This document shows, in pieces, positions 1-8,736 of a stretch of 64,000 bases of DNA. The notes under the pieces were generated by a model that was not told the DNA's origin, made no database searches, and worked only from the letters and a program-made list of their open reading frames with translations. The position numbers and the translations under genes are program-made. Location: assembly GCA_963836355.1 (NCBI GenBank), contig CAWIJO010000020.1, positions 124,001-188,000 on the forward strand, read 5' to 3'. The DNA is from Palsa-506 sp963836355 (GTDB taxonomy: Bacteria; Actinomycetota; Actinomycetes; Streptosporangiales; Streptosporangiaceae). The first letter of the stretch is position 1. Each line of letters begins with the position of its first letter.

Positions 1-238
1 GGAAAAGATTCGTGGTGATCCGGTGCAGCCAGCCCTCGAAGGTGCCGGGCGTATAGCCGGATAGCGAACGGAAGACCCGCACGAAGACCTCCTGCGTCAG
101 GTCCTCGGCATCGTGCGAGTTACCGGTCAGCCGGTAGGCGAGCCGGTAAACGCGGGCGGAATGGTCCCGGACCACCTGCTCCCAGGTGGGCGGCGTCCAG
201 TCAGCCTCAGCCACCTTGGCGGGTCCAGCACGGTCCAC
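1..238 (-). CDS. sigE: ECF sigma factor, N-terminal part (SigE-like), cut by window edge
   Basis: This is the first ~79 residues of an extracytoplasmic-function RNA polymerase sigma factor; the rest lies outside the window. Region 2 is visible: VRDHSARVYRLAYRLTGN is followed by AEDLTQEVFVRVFRSL and by GWLHRITTN, the usual core-binding and -10 recognition helices. The GTG at 236-238 is chosen because GAGGGG lies about six bases upstream. It diverges from an O-methyltransferase gene, an arrangement common around sigE in actinobacteria, where SigE serves the envelope-stress response. The symbol rests on that synteny and on the domain. Another ECF group is possible. Confidence 0.8.
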   Translation of the reverse strand, partial: MDRAGPAKVAEADWTPPTWEQVVRDHSARVYRLAYRLTGNSHDAEDLTQEVFVRVFRSLSGYTPGTFEGWLHRITTNLF

Positions 239-349
239 GGTTTCCCCTCTTCCAGCTTGTTATTATCCCCAACGCCAGCATCGCGCTCTGACTTCCGCAA
301 ACCGTCGCCCGGCGTCAGTACAACGCCCGGACAGGCCTGGCAGGTTCCC

Positions 350-1078
350 GTGTCAGCTGACATAACGCTAGGCTGCGGCACGGAGAGCCAGCCAGCGTTC
401 ACGGAGGACGTCATCGCCAGCGAGCAGGACACCCTGACCTATGTCGAGGAGTTTCTCCCCGAGGACGACGTGCTGCTTGCCGCCCGCCGGAGCGCGGCCG
501 AGGTCGGCGGCACCGTGCCGGTCAGCCCCGCCACCGGCGCTGCGCTGCGCTTCATAGCCGCCGCGATCGGCGCGAGATCGGTTGTCGAGATCGGCACCGG
601 CTGCGGCACGTCAGGCGTCTGGCTGCTCCGGGGCATGCGTACCGGCGGGGTGCTGACCAGCGTTGACATTGAGCCCGAGTACCAGCGGCTGGCGCGCAAG
701 GCCTTCGTGAACGCGGGGTTCGCCTCCAGCCGCTACCGGCTGATCGGCGGCCGGGCCCTTGAAGTGCTCCCGCGGCTCGCTGACGGCGCCTACGACATGG
801 TCTACTGCGACGCGGACAAGCAGGAGTACCCGGAGTACCTGATCGCGGCGCTGCGGCTGCTGCGGCCGGGCGGCATCGCCGTCTTCGACCATGCGCTCTG
901 GCATCAGCGGGTCACCGACGCTCTCTGGCGGGAGCGGGCCAGCGACGAGGGACAGGCCGACCCGGACACCGCTGCCGTGCGGGAAGTGTGCGAGCAAGTC
1001 AAGGCTGACGAGCGGCTGGTGCCGCTGCTCCTGCCGGTGGGCGGCGGCCTGCTCACCGCGGTCAAGCAGGGTCCCTGA
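350..1078 (+). CDS. O-methyltransferase (SAM-dependent)
   Basis: A class I SAM-dependent O-methyltransferase of about 242 residues, close to the ~215-225 of the actinobacterial family that sits next to sigE. The SAM-binding motif VVEIGTGCGTSG is visible, then a GVLTSVDIEPE segment for the ribose-binding acidic residue and DMVYCDADKQEYPEYL, matching the metal/acceptor region of caffeoyl-CoA-like enzymes. LRPGGIAVFDHALW is the following strand. The frame is open further upstream, but that part overlaps the divergent sigma factor and has no family similarity, so the GTG at 350 is preferred; the start is uncertain by tens of codons. The substrate is unknown. Confidence 0.82.
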   Translation: MSADITLGCGTESQPAFTEDVIASEQDTLTYVEEFLPEDDVLLAARRSAAEVGGTVPVSPATGAALRFIAAAIGARSVVEIGTGCGTSGVWLLRGMRTGGVLTSVDIEPEYQRLARKAFVNAGFASSRYRLIGGRALEVLPRLADGAYDMVYCDADKQEYPEYLIAALRLLRPGGIAVFDHALWHQRVTDALWRERASDEGQADPDTAAVREVCEQVKADERLVPLLLPVGGGLLTAVKQGP

Positions 1079-1098
1079 CGGTAACGCCGGGGCCGCGG

Positions 1099-2625
1099 TC
1101 AGATTCCGCCGAGCCAGCTGAGCAGCAGCCGGGTGCCGAAGCCGGTGCCGCCCTTGGTGATCTCGCCGTCGTCGGAGGACGCCCGCGCTGCCCCGGCAAC
1201 GTCAAGGTGAGCCCACGGCCTGCCGCCGGTGAACTCGCGCAGGAACAGGGCCGCCGCGATCGAGCCGGCGTATGCGCCGGCCGTGCCGCTGCGGGCGACA
1301 TGCGCCAAGTCGGCCACCGGCGAGTCGAGCGCGTCCAGGTAGTCCGCCGGCAGCGGCATCCGCCACAGCCGGTCCCCGGTGGCCTGGCCGGCCGCCAGCA
1401 GCGCTTCGGCAACCCCGTCATCGGTCGAGTACAGCGCGCCGATGCTGGTCCCGAGCGCGACCCTGGCCGCCCCGGTGAGGGTCGCAATGTCCACCACCAC
1501 GCCGGGATCGAGCTCCGCGTCGGCATAGGCGATCGCGTCCGCCAGCACGAGCCGTCCCTCGGCGTCCGTGTTCAGCACTTCGACAGTCCGCCCGGCATAC
1601 TGCGTAATAACGTCTCCTGGCCGGTAGGCCGAACCGGACGGCATGTTCTCCGCAGCCGCGACCAGCCCAGTCACCCGCGCCCGGACGCCGAGGCTGGCCA
1701 GCGCGGACATGACGGCGATCACCACGGCGCCGCCGGCCATGTCGGTCTTCATCAGCTTCATGCCGTCGTTCGGCTTCAGCGAGAGGCCACCGCTGTCGAA
1801 GGTGATGCCCTTACCGACGAGCACGACATGCTGCCGCCAGCCGTCCGGCTCGTAGCCTAGCTCGATCAGCCTGGGCGGCCGCGCCGATCCCGACCCGACC
1901 GCCAAGATGCCGCCGAAGCCGGCCGCCGCCAGGTCCCGCTCGGCCCAGATCCGCGACCTGAGGCAGGCCGGCCCGGCCAGCCGCGCTGCCTCATCGGCGA
2001 GCCATGCCGGGGACTTACCCGCGGATGGCATGTTGACCAGGTCTCGGGCCAGCGCCACGGCGCCCGCGATGGTGATCGCGCGGCTCACCGCGGCCGAGTA
2101 GTCGGCCGGCTGCTCGGTCAGCAGCCCAACCTCAGCGCCCCGTTCCCTGGCCACGCCGGACTTTAGGCTGAAGGTATAGGACCCGAGCAGCATGCCCTGG
2201 ACGAACGCCTGCGCCGCCTCCGGCGAAAGGCCGGCGATCGCCGGCGTCCGCACGGTCTTCCCGCGGGCCGCATCGGCAGCGGCGGCCCGGCGGCCGAGTT
2301 CGGCCCCGGCCCGCCGCAGCGCGCGCGGCGATCCGTTACCGATGCCCAGGAACGCCACCCGGCTGTCGCGGGCGCCCAGCCGGACGGCTGCCTCGGCGAC
2401 CTCGCCTGCCTTACCGGTCAGATCGGCGGCCGCGATCACCGCGGCGGAGCCGGCGGCGAGGAAAGGATCCAGCTCGGGCCGGCCCTGCTCGAGCTCACCA
2501 GCCTGGACCGGCACCGCGATCAGATCGGGCGGATCAGCCTGGCCATCGGCCACGGCGGCGAGGTAGGCACTTAGCAGACGCGGGCCAGCCGCCGGGAGAA
2601 GCGTGACGTGAAGGTCGGTCGGCAA
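1099..2625 (-). CDS. pepA: Leucyl aminopeptidase, M17 family
   Basis: A cytosolic metallo-aminopeptidase that removes N-terminal residues from peptides. The 508-residue product has the two-domain M17 layout: a variable N-terminal half and a catalytic C-terminal half. The metal and active-site motifs are clear: VGKGITFDSGGLSLKP near residues 270-285, MKTDMAGGA about 15 residues later, and NTDAEGRLVLADA near residue 350, the family signature. The start is TTG at 2623-2625, three bases after the DUF3117 stop, so the two genes are probably cotranscribed. An ATG-initiated alternative would remove conserved N-terminal sequence. Confidence 0.93.
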   Translation of the reverse strand: MPTDLHVTLLPAAGPRLLSAYLAAVADGQADPPDLIAVPVQAGELEQGRPELDPFLAAGSAAVIAAADLTGKAGEVAEAAVRLGARDSRVAFLGIGNGSPRALRRAGAELGRRAAAADAARGKTVRTPAIAGLSPEAAQAFVQGMLLGSYTFSLKSGVARERGAEVGLLTEQPADYSAAVSRAITIAGAVALARDLVNMPSAGKSPAWLADEAARLAGPACLRSRIWAERDLAAAGFGGILAVGSGSARPPRLIELGYEPDGWRQHVVLVGKGITFDSGGLSLKPNDGMKLMKTDMAGGAVVIAVMSALASLGVRARVTGLVAAAENMPSGSAYRPGDVITQYAGRTVEVLNTDAEGRLVLADAIAYADAELDPGVVVDIATLTGAARVALGTSIGALYSTDDGVAEALLAAGQATGDRLWRMPLPADYLDALDSPVADLAHVARSGTAGAYAGSIAAALFLREFTGGRPWAHLDVAGAARASSDDGEITKGGTGFGTRLLLSWLGGI

Positions 2626-2628
2626 GGC

Positions 2629-2796
2629 TCAGCCGACAGCCGACTTGAGCGCTTCCCCCAGCGCAGCGGCTTCGACGGCGGACAGCTCCACGACGAGCCG
2701 CCCACCACCTTCTAGCGGGACGCGCATCACTATGCCGCGTCCCTCCTTGGTGACCTCCAGCGGACCATCGCCTGTCCGCGGCTTCATCGCCGCCAT
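2629..2796 (-). CDS. DUF3117 family small protein
   Basis: A 55-residue protein of the DUF3117 family, nearly universal in actinobacteria and of unknown function. It starts MAAMKPRTGDGPLEVTKEG and continues with GRGIVMRVPLEGGGRLVVEL, the family consensus. The frame could extend upstream, but family members begin at this MAAMKPRTG. It lies immediately upstream of the aminopeptidase with almost no gap. In Streptomyces relatives this small gene often lies near tag and a DivIVA-like gene, both present about 7 kb away in this window. Confidence 0.92.
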   Translation of the reverse strand: MAAMKPRTGDGPLEVTKEGRGIVMRVPLEGGGRLVVELSAVEAAALGEALKSAVG

Positions 2797-3123
2797 CCTG
2801 CATCCCCTTCCTGCCGCGGGGCCGCAGGGGGACCTCACCCTGAGACCTACGGCACCGGAGCCCCGGTACCTGCGGGACCTGCCAGCCACATTCGCGTCTA
2901 TCAGTACCTCTATTATCCTTCAGTTCCGACGCTGCGTGGTAACGATCAGCGTTCCATCGCGGACCGCTCGGCATTACCGCGCCGAGGGCCGCGGCCGTGT
3001 CGCGGATGGCCGGGCAGGGCTGGCTGGATGGCGACCGGCTGGCGGATGGCGCTGGCTTCGCCCTCACCCCGCGGGCGCTCAGGCACCTTGATGAGGCGGC
3101 CGAGCGAGCAGGCTGGTGCACGA
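2797..3123. other. Intergenic region between divergent genes
   Basis: About 330 bases separate DUF3117 (leftward) from the small rightward ORF. The only AT-richer stretch is near 2,890-2,945, a plausible place for divergent promoters. No convincing -35/-10 pair, hairpin or RNA gene was identified. Confidence 0.4.
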
Positions 3124-3315
3124 ATGGCGGAAATCCTCTTCAAAGATCCCGGGCGGCCGGCCGAACTGCTGCCACCATGGTCGCCGGGGCGGCAGGCGGC
3201 CGAGCTTTTCGAGGCAGAATCCGCCAGGCTCTTGCCTGCCGCCGCCCGGTTCGTGGACTGTTGTCTGCGATCGGGCGGCGCAGGCCGCCCCGACGATTCC
3301 AGGAGGCTGGTGTGA
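3124..3315 (+). CDS. Small hypothetical protein coupled to enoyl-CoA hydratase
   Basis: A 63-residue product starting MAEILFKDPGRPAELLPPW, not recognised. It is soluble by inspection, with a helical AAELFEAESARLLPAAARF segment. It ends in a TGA that overlaps the GTG start of the enoyl-CoA hydratase gene by four bases, and an AGGAGG inside its 3' end serves that gene, which points to translational coupling. The coupling is the main reason to believe the ORF. It could still be an upstream untranslated stretch that happens to be open. Confidence 0.45.
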   Translation: MAEILFKDPGRPAELLPPWSPGRQAAELFEAESARLLPAAARFVDCCLRSGGAGRPDDSRRLV

Positions 3316-4096
3316 CGGATACCGTGCGCTACGAGCTCGAAGGCGCTATCGCCACCATCACGCTGAACCGGCCGGAAGCCAGGAATGCGCTGACTGCCGG
3401 GATGAAGGACGGGCTGCTAGCCGCGCTGCGCGAGTGCGACTCGGACTCCGCTGTCCGCGCGGTGATCCTGACCGGCGCGGGCCAGGCCTTCTGCGCGGGC
3501 CAGGATCTGCGAGAGCATGCCGGGCTGCTGGCCGCGGGGAATGCATCGATCGACACCGTGCGGCAGCACTACAACCCGATCATCATGACGATTACCGGCA
3601 TGCCGAAGCCGGTAGTCGCCGCGGTAGGCGGCGTGGCCGCCGGGCCGGCGCCGCGATGGCCTTCGCCTGCGACTTCCGTATCGCTGCCCGGCGGGCCAGC
3701 GTGCTGATGGCATTCGCGCGGGTTGGGCTCGGGGCCGACTCCGGCGCATCCTGGACGCTGCAGCGCCTGGTAGGCGCCGCCAGGGCCGCCGAACTGCTGC
3801 TGCTCGCCGAGCCGGTTGCCGCGGACAAGGCGCTGAGCTACGGGCTCTTCAACTCGGTCGTGGATGACGGCGAGCTGGCCGGCGCGGCGCATGACCTGGC
3901 GGCCAGGCTGGCCGCCGGGCCGACAGCCGCTTACGCGGCCATCAAGAACAGCCTCCTCTTCGCCGCCGCTCACGACCTGGCGGACTCGCTGGAGATGGAG
4001 GCCAGGCTGCAGGCGGAACTCGGCAGGACGGCCGATCACCGCGCCGCGACCCAGGCGTTCGTCAGCAAGCAGCAGCCGGTCTACCAGGGCCGCTGA
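3312..4096 (+). pseudogene. Enoyl-CoA hydratase/isomerase, single frameshift
   Basis: A crotonase-fold enzyme (about 262 residues if repaired) that would hydrate or isomerise enoyl-CoA in fatty-acid or aromatic-acid degradation. The N-terminal part has TITLNRPEARNAL and GAGQAFCAGQDL (oxyanion-hole region). The C-terminal part in another frame has MAFACDFRIAARRA, VGLGADSGASW and ends LGRTADHRAATQAF. The break is near 3,640, where the conserved GVAAGAGAAMA segment needs one extra G in a short G run. Such a lesion can be a sequencing deletion as easily as a real mutation. Resemblance to PaaG-type isomerases is plausible, but the paa operon is 26 kb away. The GTG start has AGGAGG at 3,301. Confidence 0.8.
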
Positions 4097-4268
4097 AGGC
4101 CCTCAGGAAAAGTCGGTGCCGCAACCGCGCTGACTTAGCAAGATTCTTAACGGGCTGCCCGGGGGGGTCTCGCGTGCTCCGCGTAACTAGCGACCGCGGC
4201 CAGGCCAGGTCATTCAGGCAGCCGGCACCCAGGGTCAGGCGCTCAGGCCGGGCGCCAGGGCCGGGCGC

Positions 4269-5183
4269 TCAGGCCGGGGCGCCGACGGCCTCGACTTCCT
4301 CATGTGTGCAAATGATCTGCTCGGTGACATCGATGAGATCAGACAGCAGCCGACGCTCGTACTGGCCGTCCGGCTTCCTCCACGAAACCGTGCCGTCATG
4401 GCACCACACCGTCAGGTCGCGGCTGACGGAAAGCACCGCCAGCCCCGCCGCTGGCTCGTCAACCCGGACCAGCCGACCGCCGATCCCGCGTTCGGTCAGC
4501 ATTTTCTCCAGCTCATTGACGGCCTGGGCAGGGCTGCGCCGCGGGCGGCCGGACCGAACCTGCTCGCAGGACGGCGGCAGCCGCAGCGAGAACCAGACCA
4601 CCTTGCCCGGGACCTTCCAGCTGCCCAGCCGCGCCCTGGTCGGGTGATAACCCCATTGACCAGCGGATAGCCCGTTGACCACTTGCAGCCCGCGGCCGTT
4701 CACCGACTCAAGCGTGTGCTTGGTGGGATCGGGAAGATCCCCGGTCCGCCACCGCGGCTGCGAATCGAAGACCTTGCAGACGAGCTCGCACCGGGCACCG
4801 GACCCGCGGGCGTAGAGCCACAGCTCGGGGAAGCCGGTCACCGGGCGCAGCCGGTTGCTGCCAAACTCGACGTTGTCCTGTGCGTGCATGGTGTTGGCGG
4901 CGAGCTCGCTGGCCATCGTGATGCCGTCGTGGATCAGGTCACCCGGCATCCCGATTCCGGCTACAGCCTCCCGGAAAAAGCGCCTGGCGGCGCCAGCGCA
5001 GCTACCGTCAAGCGGCAGTGGCCTGGCGAAACAGCCGCCGGAGCGTACGCTGGGTTGTGCGGAAAACTGCGGCGCCACTGCGAAGGCGTCGGCCACGGGC
5101 GCTGCCATAAGTCCGCCATCACTAGATGGCCGACCAAGCCCGGCGGGCCGGTCCTCCCCGCTTTCCGCGGGCGACGGTAACAT
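4269..5183 (-). CDS. ATP-binding regulator with histidine-kinase-like ATPase fold
   Basis: A 304-residue protein with an RsbW/SpoIIAB-like GHKL ATPase domain (about residues 45-200). The N-box is MASELAANTMHA and the G-box is VNGRGLQVVNGLS, followed by VWFSLRLP. Proteins of this kind in actinobacteria act as anti-sigma kinases or partners of XRE/DUF397 regulators. A further ~95 residues after the ATPase domain (with VWCHDGTVSWRKPDGQY) resemble no domain I can name; they lie where family members usually stop. It heads a leftward gene pointing away from the XRE-DUF397 pair. The start could be at an internal ATG (MAAPVADAF) about 25 codons downstream. Confidence 0.8.
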   Translation of the reverse strand: MLPSPAESGEDRPAGLGRPSSDGGLMAAPVADAFAVAPQFSAQPSVRSGGCFARPLPLDGSCAGAARRFFREAVAGIGMPGDLIHDGITMASELAANTMHAQDNVEFGSNRLRPVTGFPELWLYARGSGARCELVCKVFDSQPRWRTGDLPDPTKHTLESVNGRGLQVVNGLSAGQWGYHPTRARLGSWKVPGKVVWFSLRLPPSCEQVRSGRPRRSPAQAVNELEKMLTERGIGGRLVRVDEPAAGLAVLSVSRDLTVWCHDGTVSWRKPDGQYERRLLSDLIDVTEQIICTHEEVEAVGAPA

Positions 5184-5458
5184 GCTCCTCCGCCTTCGCG
5201 CCTCAGGTATCTGTGAAGCACAGATTATGAGTCATTTGCCCGTCTTCGCAATGGGCTCCCCGGAAAATGGCCAGATTGAACGCATCTCTGCCTCGCCGGA
5301 CAGGTCGCAGTTGCCGCTCCGATCGCGGTGTTGCGGCTGCGGCGGACGGCAGGGCGCCAGCGCAGCGCTGTGCAGCCGCAAAGGCCGCGTGTACAGTCGC
5401 AATCACGCCGGTTGCCTTCTGGTGACCTGCCGGGCCTTGAGACAGGCGCAGCAATAGC

Positions 5459-5491
5459 GGAACCCCCCGGGCTCGCATCCCGGGGGGTTCC
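5459..5491. terminator. Perfect GC-rich hairpin
   Basis: A perfect 13-bp inverted repeat (GGAACCCCCCGGG / CCCGGGGGGTTCC) with a 7-base loop lies just downstream of the DUF397 gene. There is no T-tract, as is common for actinobacterial terminators. It probably ends the leftward XRE-DUF397 transcript. The stretch between it and 5,184 shows no other feature. Confidence 0.75.
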
Positions 5492-5512
5492 TGCGTTCGC
5501 AATGCGGACGGC

Positions 5513-5731
5513 TCAGCCGGCGTCGGTGTCGAAACGGCCGGCCTTCAAGTCCGCGAGGAACGCCGCGAAGGCCGGGCGCCGCACGACGTGTGCGCCACCA
5601 TCTGGCCGCTTGCTGTCCCTGAGGGCAGTCACGCCGGGAAGATTGGCCGCGACCTCCACGCAGCCTCCGTTCTGCGAACTCATGCTTGCTTTCCGCCAGG
5701 CGGCTTGAGACAGATCTGTCATCGTCTTCAC
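5513..5731 (-). CDS. DUF397 domain protein
   Basis: A 72-residue DUF397 protein: AAWRKASMSSQNGGCVEVA near the N-terminus and RDSKRPDGGAHVVRRPAFAAFLADLKAGRFD at the C-terminus, which is the entire domain. Such proteins are usually encoded next to an XRE regulator with a DUF5753 domain and modulate it; the biochemical role is unsettled. The GTG at 5729-5731 overlaps the upstream XRE stop by four bases (GTGA), so the pair is translationally coupled. An internal ATG three codons later is an alternative start. Confidence 0.9.
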   Translation of the reverse strand: MKTMTDLSQAAWRKASMSSQNGGCVEVAANLPGVTALRDSKRPDGGAHVVRRPAFAAFLADLKAGRFDTDAG

Positions 5732-6579
5732 TCCAGTTGTTCGGCAAGTTGCCTGAGAAAGACCGCGGTGTCGGCGGGCTCTAATGCTCCGTCGCTGGCA
5801 CGGCCAAAGGCCTGGACGTAGGTGTTCACGGACTCCGTGCTGCTCACCTCCTCGATCGCGTAGTCGGTCTCCATGTAGACGAGGTTTGGCTCGTCATCCG
5901 GGAAGCCAAAAATATTGATCATGGAATGCATGCCCGGGTACGGCCCGTCGATGAAGCGCTGGATGCGGAGCTCGACGTTGGGCCGGCTGCCCATGGCGGC
6001 TAGGTGGACTACTTGCTCATACCGGTCAGCGCGGGTACCCCAGCGGTACATCAGCGATGCCTCGGTGATCACGGCGCTAAGCTTCGGCACGGACGGGCCG
6101 GTGCGGTCCAGGATTTCCTGTCGGCGCAGCCGGGTCTGCAGCGCCCGCTCCCGCCAGGCCGGCGGCCGCGAGCCCGCTCGCATAAGCGACTCCACGTACG
6201 CTGGGGTCTGCAGGAGGCCCGGCAGGATCAGCGGCATGAATACACGGATCCGGGTGGCGTCATTCTCGAAGCCGGGGAACTCGTTGTCGAAGATCTCGGG
6301 AAAGTCGCGCCACCAGGGCCGCGCCCGGGCCCTGATCGCAAGTTCCTCAAGCTCGTCCTGCACGCCGGGCGGCGCGTCGTAGATGCGCAGCAGGTCGCGG
6401 ATGTCACTCATCTCCGGGCGCTTCCACTGATTCGCCTCGAAGCGCCCGACCTTCCCGCGGCCCCAGTTCAGGATGTCGCAGACGTGGTTGGCCGTATAGC
6501 CCGTCGCTACCCGGAGCTCAGTGAGGCGCCTGGAGAGCCGACGCTTGGCTATCGTCGCGCCGTAAGCGTCATCGGTCAT
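5728..6579 (-). CDS. XRE-family transcriptional regulator with DUF5753 domain
   Basis: A 283-residue regulator. An N-terminal helix-turn-helix (about residues 15-70: LSRRLTELRVATGYTANHV, WGRGKVGRFEANQW) is followed by the long DUF5753 region (IRVFMPLILPGLLQTPAYVE, LSAVITEASLMYRWG, INIFGFPDDEPNLVYMET). This layout is typical of the many Streptomyces-type regulators paired with DUF397 proteins, several of which affect development and antibiotic production. The ATG at 6577-6579 has AGGGAG upstream. Two short palindromes lie just upstream and may be its own operator. Confidence 0.9.
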   Translation of the reverse strand: MTDDAYGATIAKRRLSRRLTELRVATGYTANHVCDILNWGRGKVGRFEANQWKRPEMSDIRDLLRIYDAPPGVQDELEELAIRARARPWWRDFPEIFDNEFPGFENDATRIRVFMPLILPGLLQTPAYVESLMRAGSRPPAWRERALQTRLRRQEILDRTGPSVPKLSAVITEASLMYRWGTRADRYEQVVHLAAMGSRPNVELRIQRFIDGPYPGMHSMINIFGFPDDEPNLVYMETDYAIEEVSSTESVNTYVQAFGRASDGALEPADTAVFLRQLAEQLE

Positions 6580-6611
6580 CCGCGATCTCCCTCTTGACAG
6601 GGCGCCCACTC

Positions 6612-6657
6612 GTAGCATACCGCTACTTAACTTGTGATTCACAAACTTTGTGATCAA
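6612..6657. promoter_or_regulatory. AT-rich promoter region with palindromes upstream of XRE gene
   Basis: An unusually AT-rich patch about 35-80 bases upstream of the XRE start. It contains TTGTGATTCACAA at 6632-6644, a near-perfect 13-base palindrome, followed by a related TTGTGATCAA at about 6648-6657, and GTAGC/GCTAC arms at 6612-6626. The TTGTGA half-site is repeated, as expected for a dimeric repressor site. Autoregulation by the adjacent XRE protein is an inference. Confidence 0.45.
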
Positions 6658-6739
6658 TGATTGCATATAGCATGAATGGTCTGGTGGTACAAGGGTTTCG
6701 GCCTACATCGGCTGCCTTGGCCGGGCAGCCGGGTCACTC

Positions 6740-6985
6740 CTAGCCCGCCGCGTCGTCGAATTCGCCATTCCGGACGCCATCGAGGAAGCAAGCCCACTCG
6801 TTCATGTCATAGACGAGTACCCGGGCGGCCGGGTCGCCCGCTACCCGCATCAGCACCCAGTCGATGGCGCCGTCGCTGTCGCGGACGAAGGCGACCTCGA
6901 TCGAGCCATCGCCGCCGCCCGATCGCCGCCAGGACTGAGCGGTGACGTCGATACCCAGCCCGTCGACCGTCGGCTTGCTAGTCAC
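6740..6985 (-). CDS. DUF397 domain protein
   Basis: An 81-residue DUF397 protein with LGIDVTAQSWRRSGGGDGS at the start and VLVYDMNEWACFLDGVRNGEFD at the end, both family hallmarks. The frame continues upstream into the methyltransferase gene, but only because that gene contains a frameshift; the GTG at 6983-6985 is where related proteins begin (VTSKPTVDGLG). It lies directly downstream of the DUF574 methyltransferase and points the same way. It is the second DUF397 gene within 1.3 kb and probably works with a regulator such as the adjacent XRE protein. Confidence 0.85.
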   Translation of the reverse strand: MTSKPTVDGLGIDVTAQSWRRSGGGDGSIEVAFVRDSDGAIDWVLMRVAGDPAARVLVYDMNEWACFLDGVRNGEFDDAAG

Positions 6986-7032
6986 GGTGGCCCTCCGCGT
7001 CCGAGCGGTTTTGCTGGGGCGCGGGATGCGGC

Positions 7033-7862
7033 TCACCGGCGTCGCGCCACGCCGCAGTACAGCGCGCGCGAGCCGTCGCTGTCCGCGGCCGCCGAGATCC
7101 TCGGCTCCCCACAACCCGACGTGCGTGACGATCCGGCCGGCTGCGCTATGCGGGGGTATCAGCTCCAGGCCGTCGAAGAACCGCTCGATCGCCGCCAGCG
7201 ACCGTGGATAGGCGTGCTCGGTGGCGTCCTGGTAGACGTCGATGCCGGTCTGGGTCGCCGTCGGCGGCAGCCCGTCGCCGGTGATGTGCGACAGCGCGAG
7301 GTAGCTGCCCGCGGCCAGCGCGCCCGCGTAGCGCGCGACAAGTCCCCATGGATCCGAGCTGTCGGCGACAAACTGCAGTACGGCAGTCATCAGCAGCCCG
7401 GTCGGCTCGCTGAAGTTGATCAGAGCCAGGAGCTCCGGATGACCCAGCAGGGTGCCCGGATACTCGCAGGTCAGCCTGGATGACGGCGGTAGTGCCGTCG
7501 GGAGCCAGCAGGTCGTCGGCGTACGCGAGCACCATCGGATCGTGATCTACGTAGACGACCCGCGCAGCCGGGTCTACCGCCTGCACGACCTCGTGCGTGT
7601 TGCCCTGGGTCGGCAGCCCGGAGCCAATGTCGATGAACTGGCAGATGCCGCGCTCGGCCGCCATCCAGCGGGCCGCGCGCTGATGGAACCCGCGGTTCGC
7701 CCAGGCGGCATCTTCCAGATCGGGCAGCTGCACCCGGAACCGCTCTACCGCGTCCCGGTCTGCCTGGAAGTTGTGCTTGCCGTTCAGCATGTAGTCGTAC
7801 ATCCGCGCGGGACTCGGCGTCTGGCTGTCCACGCCGTCGGGCGCCTGCTCAGGCTGGGTCAT
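7033..7862 (-). pseudogene. DUF574 (SAV2177-type) SAM methyltransferase, two frameshifts
   Basis: A homologue of the intact neighbour at 7909-8736. It begins MTQPEQAPDGVDSQTPSPAR and keeps the family blocks: MYDYMLNGKHNFQADRDA, GFHQRAARWMAAERGICQFI, DIGSGLPTQGNTHEV, VVYVDHDPMVLAYA. One frame break falls near 7,465, within a segment that reads ADLREYPGTLLGHPELLALI if one base is restored. A second near 7,090 separates THVGLWGAEDL from the family-typical SRALYCGVARR ending. Each is a one-base change, so the gene may be intact in life. The likely role is SAM-dependent methylation; the substrate is unknown. The ATG start (7860-7862) is 46 bases after the stop of its paralogue. Confidence 0.75.
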
Positions 7863-7908
7863 CGGTCCTCCCGCCCGGTCGGCCGGGGCGGGGCGGCAAG
7901 CGCCGCGG

Positions 7909-8736
7909 TCATGGCCGCCTGGCCACGCCGCAGTAGAGCACCCGGGAGCCATCGGTGTCGGCTGCGCAGGCGTCCTCGGCACCCCATTTCCCGACGAAGG
8001 TGACGCCTGGCTCGGCGTCGGCGAAGGGCGCCACCATCTCCAGCCCGGCGAAGAGCCGCTCGACCTCGGCCCTGGTCCGCAGGTGAATCTTCTGCGTGGC
8101 ATTCTCGAAAGTGTCATACATCGCCTGGACCGCGCCAGGCGGCAGCCGGTCGGCGGTCGCGTGCGACAGCGCCAGGTAACTTCCCGGCGCGACTTCGCGC
8201 ATGTACCGGGCCACCAGCCCGCAGGGGTCTGCCTCGTCGGCGACAAAATGCAGTACCGCCGTCATCAGCAGGCCGATCGGCTTGGCCAGGTCAATCACCG
8301 CGCGCAGCTCCGGGTGGTTGAGCACCGCATCGGGGTCGCGCAGGTCAGCCTGGATGACCTTGGTGGCCAGGGTGCCGGTCAGCAGGGCCTTGGCATGCGC
8401 GAGCACCATCGGGTCGGGATCGGCGTAAACGACCCGCGCATCCGGTGCAACCTGCGTCACTGCCTCGTGCGTATTTCCCTGCGTGGGCAGCCCGGACCCG
8501 AGGTCGATGAACTGGCGGATGCCGAGCTCGGCCGCCATCCAGCGGGCCGCGCGCCGGTGGAAGCCGCGATTCGCCCAGGCCGCGTCGGTGAGTTCGGGCA
8601 GGCTGACCCGGAGCAATTCGTCGACCTGGCGGTCGACCGCAAAGTTATTGGTGCCGCCCAGGTAGTAGTCGTACAGGCGCGCAGGCGACGGCGTCGCTGC
8701 ATCGACGCCAGGGGGAGCCTGCTCGACCTCGGTCAT
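7909..8736 (-). CDS. DUF574 (SAV2177-type) SAM-dependent methyltransferase
   Basis: An intact 275-residue member of the family, normal length. LYDYYLGGTNNFAVDRQVDE at the N-terminus and QFIDLGSGLPTQGNTHEAV (SAM-binding GxGxP-like loop) mark the Rossmann fold. VVYADPDPMVLAHAKALL supplies the ribose-binding acidic residue, and the protein ends LYCGVARRP. These enzymes are numerous in Streptomyces relatives, often beside XRE/DUF397 genes as here. The two adjacent copies look like a tandem duplication that has diverged. The target is unknown. Confidence 0.88.
   Translation of the reverse strand: MTEVEQAPPGVDAATPSPARLYDYYLGGTNNFAVDRQVDELLRVSLPELTDAAWANRGFHRRAARWMAAELGIRQFIDLGSGLPTQGNTHEAVTQVAPDARVVYADPDPMVLAHAKALLTGTLATKVIQADLRDPDAVLNHPELRAVIDLAKPIGLLMTAVLHFVADEADPCGLVARYMREVAPGSYLALSHATADRLPPGAVQAMYDTFENATQKIHLRTRAEVERLFAGLEMVAPFADAEPGVTFVGKWGAEDACAADTDGSRVLYCGVARRP

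Noticed and set aside
5459..5491. Possible tRNA 3' half (GGGGGGTTCC-like sequence)
   Set aside because: It is a perfect hairpin without acceptor, D or anticodon arms.
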